DNA of 5,460 nucleotides from CBFDBT01 sp965603115 (GTDB lineage Bacteria; Pseudomonadota; Alphaproteobacteria; Sphingomonadales; Kordiimonadaceae), in the NCBI GenBank assembly GCA_965603115.1, contig CBFDBT010000176.1, positions 1 through 5,460 of the forward strand, read 5' to 3'. Below are positions 1 through 5,460 of this stretch, piece by piece. Positions within the stretch are counted from its first letter, which is position 1. Each line of letters begins with the position of its first letter. The position numbers and the translations under genes are program-made. The notes beneath the pieces were generated by a model that was given only the letters and a program-made list of their open reading frames with translations, ran no database searches and was not told where the DNA came from.

Positions 1-155
1 CGTTTGGCGGCTCGGATTTAGACACTTTATACATTACGACTGCAGCCCAAGGCGTTGAAGCGGAGGGTAGGTGGGATGAGGAACCCCTTGCTGGTAATTT
101 ATTTTCTATCCAGGTGGATGCCGTAGGGCTGCCAGCTTCAAGCTTTAAGGGTTAA
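1..155 (+). CDS. xylC: SMP-30/gluconolactonase-family sugar lactonase, C-terminal fragment (5' end outside window)
   Basis: The third forward frame is open from the left edge to a TAA at 153-155 and gives 50 residues. They begin with FGGSDLDTLYITTA, which matches the conserved last part of the SMP-30/gluconolactonase/regucalcin beta-propeller (typically F-G-G-x-D-L-D-x-L-Y-x-T). The motif is followed by a short acidic stretch and a closing LAGNLFSIQVDAVGLP segment, also typical of the family end. These enzymes hydrolyse aldonolactones to aldonic acids using a divalent metal. The metal ligands lie upstream of the window and cannot be checked. The stop is four bases before the next start, so the two genes are probably translationally coupled. 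By context this would be the pentonolactonase (XylC type) acting before the XylD-type dehydratase. The family call is fairly secure from the motif. The xylono-lactone substrate, and so the symbol, is inferred from the neighbours. Confidence 0.82.
   Translation, partial: FGGSDLDTLYITTAAQGVEAEGRWDEEPLAGNLFSIQVDAVGLPASSFKG
146..151 (+). promoter_or_regulatory. Shine-Dalgarno of the XylX-like gene, inside the lactonase 3' end
   Basis: The purine-rich TAAGGG lies eight bases before the ATG at 160 and overlaps the last codons of the lactonase gene. Because it is covered by ribosomes finishing the upstream gene and the stop lies only four bases before the start, translational coupling is likely. 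This supports the ATG at 160 as the start. Confidence 0.55.
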
Positions 156-159
156 TAGT

Positions 160-1341
160 ATGTCACTTATAGAAGAATTTTTACCAAAAGACTGGCCTGA
201 CGCGACGCTACTGGGTCGGGTTTGGCATCCCCAGAGCGCTATTAATAAAATGGCGGGGCCATCACCAGTGCTTATATCAGGTAAAGGCGTGTTAGACCTA
301 TCTGGTGTGCGCGCTACAATCTCGGACCTGATAGCGGACGGGGCACTTAAATTAATAGCTGAAGCAGGTGACTTAGCAAACTTGGGTAGTGTTGAAGATA
401 TTCTAAAAAATACGCTGTCTAAAAGCCGTGATGAAACAAAACCATATTTTTTGGCACCTGTTGATATTCAGCCGATCAAAGCCTGTGGCGTGACTTTCGC
501 CTGCAGCATGATTGAGCGTGTGATTGAAGAAAATGCGGCTGGTGATCCAGCCAAGGCTAGCAACATGCGCGGTAAAGTTATGAGTGCCATTGGTGGTGAT
601 CTGTCAAAGATTACACCCGGCTCAAGTGAAGCGCTTAAGCTCAAGGACTATCTCATTGATGAGGGCATATGGAGCCAATATCTTGAAGTTGGCATTGGAC
701 CTTACGCCGAAGTCTTTTCAAAATCGCAAATATTATCAGCCGTTGGTCTCGGTGATGAAGTAGGCTTAAACCCCATTTCTACATGGAATAATCCAGAACC
801 AGAAGTGGTGCTTGTCGTTACGCCTTTGGGCAAAATTGTGGGAGCAACGCTAGGCAATGATGTGAATTTACGCGATGTGGAAGGCCGCAGCGCGCTTTTG
901 CTTGGTAAGGCGAAAGATAACAATGCGTCGTGCAGTATTGGCCCTTTTATCCGCTTGCTTGATGATGCTTTTACAATAGATGATATTCGCTCTGCCACTG
1001 TTGCTTTAATGATTGACGGTAAGGATGGTTATAAGCTTTCCGACGAGAGCCGCATGAGTGAAATTAGTCGTGATATCACAGACCTTGTGGCGCAAACAAT
1101 TAATGACAGCCACCAATATCCTGATGGTTTTATTTTATTTACCGGCACCCTGTTTGCACCGACACAAGACCGTGATGAAGTAGGTCAAGGATTTACCCAT
1201 AAATTAGGTGATGTGGTGTCTATCAGTTCTCCAAAGCTCGGCAAATTAACAAATACAGTAACTACCAGCGACAAGGCTAAACCTTGGACGTTTGGCATTA
1301 ATGCTTTCATGAAAAATCTAGCGGCACGTGGCCTCTTATAG
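160..1341 (+). CDS. xylX: 2-keto-3-deoxy-D-xylonate (pentonate) dehydratase, FAH superfamily, XylX-like
   Basis: This 393-residue cytoplasmic protein has the fumarylacetoacetate-hydrolase fold in its C-terminal two thirds. The family metal site is visible: NNPEPEVVLV with Glu213 and Glu215, then LGNDVNLRD with Asp234, followed by EGRSALLLGKAKDNNASC (241-258). Further conserved blocks are WSQYLEVGIGP (171-181), QYPDGF (319-324), GQGFTHKLGD (342-351) and DKAKPWTFGI (371-380). These blocks and the MS..EFLP.DW start resemble Caulobacter XylX from memory. XylX converts 2-keto-3-deoxy-xylonate to alpha-ketoglutarate semialdehyde with loss of water. The N-terminal domain (about 1-110) is more variable and seems slightly longer than in XylX. 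The product is the substrate of the next gene, 26 bases downstream. Use on the L-arabinose-derived or another 2-keto-3-deoxy acid cannot be excluded by sequence. No signal peptide or membrane segment is seen. Confidence 0.9.
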   Translation: MSLIEEFLPKDWPDATLLGRVWHPQSAINKMAGPSPVLISGKGVLDLSGVRATISDLIADGALKLIAEAGDLANLGSVEDILKNTLSKSRDETKPYFLAPVDIQPIKACGVTFACSMIERVIEENAAGDPAKASNMRGKVMSAIGGDLSKITPGSSEALKLKDYLIDEGIWSQYLEVGIGPYAEVFSKSQILSAVGLGDEVGLNPISTWNNPEPEVVLVVTPLGKIVGATLGNDVNLRDVEGRSALLLGKAKDNNASCSIGPFIRLLDDAFTIDDIRSATVALMIDGKDGYKLSDESRMSEISRDITDLVAQTINDSHQYPDGFILFTGTLFAPTQDRDEVGQGFTHKLGDVVSISSPKLGKLTNTVTTSDKAKPWTFGINAFMKNLAARGLL

Positions 1342-1353
1342 GTGCGTCCATCT

Positions 1354-1360
1354 AAAGGAA
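1354..1360 (+). promoter_or_regulatory. Shine-Dalgarno of the aldehyde dehydrogenase gene
   Basis: AAAGGAA lies seven bases before the ATG at 1368, in the 26-base gap after the XylX-like gene. It supports that start. The gap has no visible hairpin or promoter, which is consistent with one continuous transcript. Confidence 0.65.
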
Positions 1361-1367
1361 AAAGACT

Positions 1368-2801
1368 ATGACTAAATCAAATTATATTGCTGGCGAATGG
1401 GTATCTGGCGCTTCTGTCTGTCAAAACATCAATCCTTCTGACACCAATGATATCATCGGTGAATATGCCAGAGGTGAGGCATCTGATGTTGACCGCGCTG
1501 TAGCTGCAGCAAAAGACGCGCAACCAAAATGGGTGGCGATGGGTATTCAGGCTCGTAGTGATATTCTCGATAAAATTGGTAATACAATTTTGGAACGCAA
1601 GGTTATTCTGGGCAATATGCTGGCGCGTGAAGAAGGTAAGACCCTGCCAGAAGCTATTGGTGAAAGTCACCGTGCAGGCTCTATCTTTAAATTTTTTGCA
1701 GCTGAAATATTACGCCAAGCAGGGGAGCTAGTCGACAGTGTGCGTCCGGGCCTCGAGGTTGCTGTTCAGCGTGAAGCCGTTGGGGTAATAGGTATGATAA
1801 CACCTTGGAACTTTCCTATAGCTATTCCGGCATGGAAGATTGCACCAGCGCTTGCTTATGGTAATGCTGTTGTGTTCAAGCCTGCTGAATTGGTACCGGG
1901 TTCCGCGCATTTGCTGGCTGAAATTATAGATGAATGCGGCGTCCCTGCTGGGGTGTTTAATATGATTATTGGCCCTGGTCGCATGGTGGGCGATGCGATA
2001 GTTAATCACGCTGGTATTGACGCCGTTACATTCACCGGCTCGGTTGGTACAGGCAAACAGATTGCAGTACAAACAGCCGAGCGCTTGGCACGGGTGCAAT
2101 TAGAAATGGGCGGCAAAAACCCTCTTGTGATTCTAGATGACGCCGATATGGCGAACGCGATTGAAACAGCCGTTCAGGGTTCATTTTTCTCTACTGGTCA
2201 GCGCTGTACTGCCTCAAGCCGCTTGATTGTGACCGCTGGTGTATATGATGAATTTGTAGCTGGTGTCGAAACGCGCCTAAAGCAATTGATCACTGATAAC
2301 GCCTTGAAAGACGGTACACACATAGGGCCTGTGGTTGATCAACGTCAGTTAGATACGGATCTGTCTTATCTTAATGTTGGCCGCGAAGAAGGGGCGACAC
2401 TGCTAGTGGGCGGCGAGCAAGTAGAGCGCGAGACACCGGGTTTTTACTTAACGCCGGCCCTCTTTGTCGACTGCTCGCCTGAAATGCGCATCAGCCGTGA
2501 AGAAATTTTTGGACCCATAGCAAGCGTTATCAAGGCGAGAGACTATGATGAAGCTCTGGCAATTGCCAATGACACAGAGTTTGGTCTGTCGTCTGGTATT
2601 TGTACCACGAGCCTAAAGCATGCAACGCACTTTCGCTGCAACGCACAAGCAGGCATGGTAATGGTGAATGTGCCAACCGCGGGCGTTGATTATCACGTAC
2701 CATTTGGAGGTAATAAAGGCTCCAGCTTTGGCACACGCGAGCAAGGCACATACGCCAAAGAATTCTATACTACCGTCAAAACAAGTTATATTTCAGCCTA
2801 A
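1368..2801 (+). CDS. xylA: alpha-Ketoglutarate semialdehyde (2,5-dioxovalerate) dehydrogenase, ALDH superfamily
   Basis: This 477-residue protein has the full length of a class I/II-like aldehyde dehydrogenase. All landmarks are present: TPWNFP with the oxyanion-hole Asn148, FKPAE with Lys171 and Glu174 in the cofactor pocket, the Rossmann turn FTGSVGTGK (222-230), LEMGGKNP with general base Glu246, GQRCTASS with nucleophile Cys280, EEIFGP with Glu379, and the end block VPFGGNKGSSFG. It resembles Caulobacter XylA as remembered, including NPSDTND near the start and TAGVDYHVPFGG near the end. It oxidises alpha-ketoglutarate semialdehyde to alpha-ketoglutarate, the last step of the Weimberg route, and is cytosolic. 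It sits between the two dehydratases that supply its substrate. Glu174 suggests that NAD+ can be used. The symbol follows Caulobacter usage and should not be confused with xylose isomerase xylA. The ALDH call is certain. The substrate rests on similarity and context. Confidence 0.92.
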   Translation: MTKSNYIAGEWVSGASVCQNINPSDTNDIIGEYARGEASDVDRAVAAAKDAQPKWVAMGIQARSDILDKIGNTILERKVILGNMLAREEGKTLPEAIGESHRAGSIFKFFAAEILRQAGELVDSVRPGLEVAVQREAVGVIGMITPWNFPIAIPAWKIAPALAYGNAVVFKPAELVPGSAHLLAEIIDECGVPAGVFNMIIGPGRMVGDAIVNHAGIDAVTFTGSVGTGKQIAVQTAERLARVQLEMGGKNPLVILDDADMANAIETAVQGSFFSTGQRCTASSRLIVTAGVYDEFVAGVETRLKQLITDNALKDGTHIGPVVDQRQLDTDLSYLNVGREEGATLLVGGEQVERETPGFYLTPALFVDCSPEMRISREEIFGPIASVIKARDYDEALAIANDTEFGLSSGICTTSLKHATHFRCNAQAGMVMVNVPTAGVDYHVPFGGNKGSSFGTREQGTYAKEFYTTVKTSYISA

Positions 2802-2810
2802 GACTTATCA

Positions 2811-2817
2811 TGAGGAG
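2811..2817 (+). promoter_or_regulatory. Shine-Dalgarno that sets the start of the XylD-like gene
   Basis: TGAGGAG is a strong ribosome binding site six bases before the ATG at 2824. The same frame is open back to an ATG at 2668, which would add 52 residues, but those codons lie inside the aldehyde dehydrogenase gene, look unlike the family and have no comparable ribosome binding site. The start at 2824 is therefore preferred. Confidence 0.8.
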
Positions 2818-2823
2818 CATTCC

Positions 2824-4638
2824 ATGAGTAAAAATGATCAAAAAAAGAGGCGGCTACGCAGTGAGGATTGGTTAAACAATCCTGCGGAACCAGATCAAAC
2901 GGCTATCTATGTGGAACGCTTTTTAAACTATGGTCTAACACGCAATGAATTACAGTCTGGTCGGCCGATAATTGGTATTGCACAAACAGGCAGTGACCTC
3001 ACACCGTGTAACAGGCACCACATTCAGCTAGCGCAGCGGGTGAAGGAGGGCATACGCGACGCTGGGGGCATTCCAATGGAGTTTCCAGTTCACCCTATAG
3101 CCGAGCAGGGAAGGCGCCCAACTGCAGCCCTTGATCGCAATCTGGCTTATCTTGGTCTTGTCGAGATATTGCATGGCTATCCAATTGACGGCGTTGTGTT
3201 AACAACAGGCTGCGATAAGACAACACCTGCCTGCATTATGGCAGCTGCTGCACTAGATATGCCCGCGATTGTCCTGTCTGGCGGCCCGATGAATAATGGT
3301 TGGAAAAAAGAGTGCGGCGTTCCGGCACAAGAAATACGTGTTGGCTCGGGCACTGTTATATGGGAAAGCCGCGAACAATTTGCTAAAGGCGAAATTGACT
3401 ACGAAGGTTTTATGAAGAATATTTCAACGTCTGCTCCCTCGGCAGGGCATTGTAATACTATGGGTACGGCCCTGACGATGAATTGTTTGACGGAAGCTCT
3501 GGGCATGAGTCTACCGGGATGCGCCGCTATTCCGGCTTCCCATCAAATGCGCAGTCAAATGGCTTATCACACTGGTTTCAGGGCTGTTGGATTGGTTCTT
3601 GAGGATTTGCGTCCTTCCAAAATCATGACCAAAGACGCATTCAAGAATGCAATTGTTGCTGTCTCGGCCCTTGGGGGATCATCCAATGCACCCGTTCACT
3701 TGGCTGCAATCGCCAAACAATTGGAAGGCATAAACATAACATTGGATGACTGGCAGCACTGCGGTGAAGACATTCCTATGTTAGTCAACTGCCTTCCAGC
3801 AGGAGAATATCTAGGCGAAGACTTTTACAGGGCTGGAGGAATGCCTGCTCTGATGGGGGAATTAGCCAAGGCGGGATTGGTTGAAAGTGAGGCACGAACA
3901 GTGACAGGGTTGACTATCGGTCAAAATTACCAAGGCTGTAGTAGTGATAATACCAATGTTATTCGTTCTGTCGCTAGCCCCTTGATGGCAAAAGCAGGTT
4001 TCGCGATCATGCGCGGTAATTTGTTCGATAGTGCTGTGATGAAAAAATCGGTGATCGGTGATGGTTTTCGGGAAAAATATTTATCTGACCCTGATAATCC
4101 AAACTGTTTCACTGCGCGTGCGATTGTTTTTGAGGGCTCAGAGGATTATCATCACCGTATTAATGATCCGGCGATAAATATAGATGAAAATTGTATTTTG
4201 GTTATCCGTAACTGTGGCCCAATTGGTTATCCTGGTAGTGCTGAAGTGGTCAACATGTTGCCACCAAGCTATTTGGTAAAACAAGGCGTCAGCGAATTAC
4301 CATGCCTCGGTGACGGCCGTCAAAGCGGCACGTCGGCGAGCCCTTCTATATTAAACTGTTCACCTGAGGCCGCTATCGGTGGTGGTTTGGCACTTTTAAA
4401 AACCGGTGATATGATTTCGGTGGACCTGAATGAAAACACTGTAAATTTGGTGGCAACAGAAGAAGAAATAGCCGAGCGTCGTGCGAATGTAATTTTACCG
4501 AAGTTGGTTAATCAAACGCCGTGGCAAGAGATTTACCGTAAAACAGTTGGTCAGCTTGACGGCGGCGCTGTTATGGAACTTGGCGGCGACCATAAAAACA
4601 TCATCGAGCGCCATGGCACACCACGTCACTCGCATTGA
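2824..4638 (+). CDS. xylD: D-xylonate (pentonate) dehydratase, IlvD/Edd family, XylD-like
   Basis: From the ATG at 2824 this is a 604-residue cytosolic protein of normal length for the sugar-acid branch of the IlvD/Edd Fe-S dehydratases. These dehydrate an aldonic acid to its 2-keto-3-deoxy acid. The three expected cluster cysteines are visible: Cys62 (TPCNRHH), Cys130 (TTGCDKTTPA) and Cys210 (SAGHCNTMGTA). Lys132 in CDK is the position carbamylated to hold Mg2+ in pentonate dehydratases. GPIGYPGSAEV (465-475) carries the metal-site Glu474, and LGDGRQSGTS has Ser501 at the position of the catalytic serine. The opening (RRLRSEDWLNNP) and MTPWQEIYR-like end (here QTPWQEIYRK) resemble Caulobacter XylD. 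Compared with my memory of that protein there is an extra run of about seven residues near 162-171 (KKECGVPAQE) before VGSGTVIW. Xylonate is the likely substrate; arabinonate or another pentonate is possible. It is probably the last gene of the operon and ends 17 bases from the converging regulator. Confidence 0.9.
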   Translation: MSKNDQKKRRLRSEDWLNNPAEPDQTAIYVERFLNYGLTRNELQSGRPIIGIAQTGSDLTPCNRHHIQLAQRVKEGIRDAGGIPMEFPVHPIAEQGRRPTAALDRNLAYLGLVEILHGYPIDGVVLTTGCDKTTPACIMAAAALDMPAIVLSGGPMNNGWKKECGVPAQEIRVGSGTVIWESREQFAKGEIDYEGFMKNISTSAPSAGHCNTMGTALTMNCLTEALGMSLPGCAAIPASHQMRSQMAYHTGFRAVGLVLEDLRPSKIMTKDAFKNAIVAVSALGGSSNAPVHLAAIAKQLEGINITLDDWQHCGEDIPMLVNCLPAGEYLGEDFYRAGGMPALMGELAKAGLVESEARTVTGLTIGQNYQGCSSDNTNVIRSVASPLMAKAGFAIMRGNLFDSAVMKKSVIGDGFREKYLSDPDNPNCFTARAIVFEGSEDYHHRINDPAINIDENCILVIRNCGPIGYPGSAEVVNMLPPSYLVKQGVSELPCLGDGRQSGTSASPSILNCSPEAAIGGGLALLKTGDMISVDLNENTVNLVATEEEIAERRANVILPKLVNQTPWQEIYRKTVGQLDGGAVMELGGDHKNIIERHGTPRHSH

Positions 4639-4655
4639 TCTGATATTTTAGTGAA
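4639..4655. other. 17-base convergent intergenic gap without a visible terminator
   Basis: This AT-rich gap separates the stop of the XylD-like gene from the stop of the oppositely oriented regulator. It contains no hairpin with a T tract on either strand. Transcripts from both sides must therefore end inside the opposing gene or by another mechanism, or they overlap. Confidence 0.6.
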
Positions 4656-5460
4656 CTATTTTGCCTTACCCACAGAACCGCGGATAATAAGTTTGTGGGG
4701 AACAATTTCAGGTTTTGTGTTGTCTTCTATGCCATTTTCAATTGCTTTTATCATGCGGTGAAGCGTGCGCACACCAATTTCCTCAGCAGGTTGATCAACT
4801 GTGGTGAGCGGCGGGTCCATCACTTCAGCGTAGCGTGTATTATCAAAGCCCATTACGGAAATATCTTGCGGTACTTTTAGTCCCGCTGCCTTAAGCTCAT
4901 GCAGGGTACCAATTGCCATTTCATCATTGGCACAGAAAATCGCCGTTGGTCTATGGTCGGTAGAGATTATCTTTTTTGTCGCGTCTCGAGCGCCTGAGAC
5001 TGTCAGATTGCCGCTGATTACCCATCCATCTTCAATGGTTATATTGGCGTCTTGCATTGCGAAGCGATAGCCTTTCTCGCGGTCTTTGGTTAATAGAGAG
5101 GTTTCTTCTCCCGCCATAAAAGCAATCTTCTGGTGACCAAGAGATATCAAATACTGCGTTGCTTCTTTAGCAGCAGCAATATTATCAATGTGAACAGATG
5201 GAAGGTCCTGAAGAGTCTTAGTGATAGCCTCACAGCCGACAACAACCGGCAATCGCCTAGTGCTCTGACCTGATATGACCTCAGTACCGAACGGAGACAT
5301 TGAGGCGAGTAGTATAATACCATCCACCTGACGCGACACCATCATCGCACCGATTTCATCAACGGACATGGTGGCGAATTGGTTTTGATTAATGATGAGA
5401 GAATAGCCATTTTCTTTCGCTGCAGAGCTAAGACCTTTCATTACATCTGTAAAAAAGGGG
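4656..5460 (-). CDS. LacI/GalR-family transcriptional regulator, effector-binding part (5' end outside window)
   Basis: The minus-strand frame is open from the right edge to a TAG at 4656-4658 and gives 267 residues. The first ATG (5439-5441) is internal: the six residues before it, PFFTDV, complete the family motif N-P-F-F-x-x-V-x-x-G that opens the periplasmic-binding-protein-like domain. About 60 residues with the helix-turn-helix and hinge must lie beyond 5460. Counting from Pro1 of the fragment, family landmarks are QVDGIILLAS, LGHQKIAFMAGEE, DREKGYRFAM, FCANDEMAIG, VPQDISVMGFDN and PPLTTVDQP. Arg127, Asn178 and Asp206 occupy the positions that contact the sugar in LacI-type proteins, so a sugar or sugar-acid effector is likely. 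It converges on the pathway operon. A local repressor role, like the LacI-type XylR of Caulobacter, is inferred from position. The operator would be near the operon promoter, outside this window. Confidence 0.9.
   Translation of the reverse strand, partial: PFFTDVMKGLSSAAKENGYSLIINQNQFATMSVDEIGAMMVSRQVDGIILLASMSPFGTEVISGQSTRRLPVVVGCEAITKTLQDLPSVHIDNIAAAKEATQYLISLGHQKIAFMAGEETSLLTKDREKGYRFAMQDANITIEDGWVISGNLTVSGARDATKKIISTDHRPTAIFCANDEMAIGTLHELKAAGLKVPQDISVMGFDNTRYAEVMDPPLTTVDQPAEEIGVRTLHRMIKAIENGIEDNTKPEIVPHKLIIRGSVGKAK

Noticed and set aside
235..240. AGCGCT palindrome, resembling the core of the operator I recall for Caulobacter XylR
   Set aside because: It is a six-base match inside the XylX-like coding sequence without the extended flanking symmetry, and such sites occur by chance.
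702..998. Minus-strand open frame of 98 codons opposite the XylX-like gene
   Set aside because: It lies wholly opposite highly conserved FAH-family codons, has low-complexity Ser/Thr/Pro-rich content and no family resemblance. It is a shadow frame.
1377..2099. Two minus-strand open frames (1377-1670 and 1728-2099) opposite the aldehyde dehydrogenase gene
   Set aside because: They lie opposite conserved ALDH sequence and their translations resemble no protein family I recognise.
2530..2751. Minus-strand open frame of 73 codons opposite the aldehyde dehydrogenase 3' end
   Set aside because: Its Cys- and Trp-rich translation is unlike a real protein, and the opposite strand is clearly coding.
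3927..4112. Minus-strand open frame of 61 codons opposite the XylD-like gene
   Set aside because: It is short and lies entirely opposite conserved dehydratase sequence.
4669..4699. Inverted repeat CCCACA...TGTGGG (an eight-base-pair stem if a G-T pair is allowed, with a loop of about 15 bases) near the 3' end of the regulator gene
   Set aside because: The loop is long, neither strand has a T run after the stem, and the repeat lies in well-conserved coding sequence. It is not a convincing terminator or operator.
4695..4880. Plus-strand open frame of 61 codons opposite the regulator gene
   Set aside because: It is antisense to the conserved end of the LacI-family domain and its translation is not recognisable.
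5439..5441. ATG on the minus strand as the start of the LacI-family gene, giving 261 residues without a DNA-binding domain
   Set aside because: The reading frame continues to the window edge, and the preceding residues PFFTDV complete a conserved family motif. The gene is cut by the window and is not a stand-alone sugar-binding protein.

Overview
The window holds most of a catabolic operon for the oxidative, non-phosphorylating (Weimberg-type) breakdown of a pentose, most likely D-xylose. A LacI-family regulator converges on it from the other strand. Base composition is moderate (by eye a little below 50% GC), genes are tightly packed, and each full gene starts behind a purine-rich Shine-Dalgarno. 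The proteins resemble the Caulobacter XylX, XylA and XylD enzymes as I remember them. This suggests a proteobacterium, probably an alphaproteobacterium of moderate GC content (for example a marine or aquatic lineage). A gammaproteobacterium that acquired the same cassette cannot be excluded, and no taxonomic marker is present.

Layout, left to right. Positions 1-155 (+) are the last 50 codons of an SMP-30/gluconolactonase-family lactonase (XylC-like). Positions 160-1341 (+) encode a fumarylacetoacetate-hydrolase-fold 2-keto-3-deoxy-pentonate dehydratase (XylX-like). Positions 1368-2801 (+) encode an aldehyde dehydrogenase, the alpha-ketoglutarate semialdehyde dehydrogenase (XylA in Caulobacter usage, not xylose isomerase). 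Positions 2824-4638 (+) encode an IlvD/Edd-family pentonate dehydratase (XylD-like). After a 17-base convergent gap, 4656-5460 (-) is the effector-binding part of a LacI/GalR-family regulator whose DNA-binding N-terminus lies beyond the right edge. The + strand gaps are 4, 26 and 22 bases, so a single transcript is likely. Its promoter lies to the left of the window.

The enzymes form consecutive steps: pentono-lactone to pentonate (lactonase), to 2-keto-3-deoxy-pentonate (XylD type), to alpha-ketoglutarate semialdehyde (XylX type), to alpha-ketoglutarate (XylA type), which enters the TCA cycle. The one step not seen is the first, sugar oxidation to the lactone (a XylB-type dehydrogenase). It could lie upstream of the lactonase, downstream of the regulator or elsewhere in the genome. 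The pathway itself is known. The points worth a second look are the gene order, a small cysteine-containing insertion in the dehydratase, a possible NAD preference of the aldehyde dehydrogenase, and the converging regulator. I see no mobile element, RNA gene, CRISPR array or unexplained long non-coding stretch.
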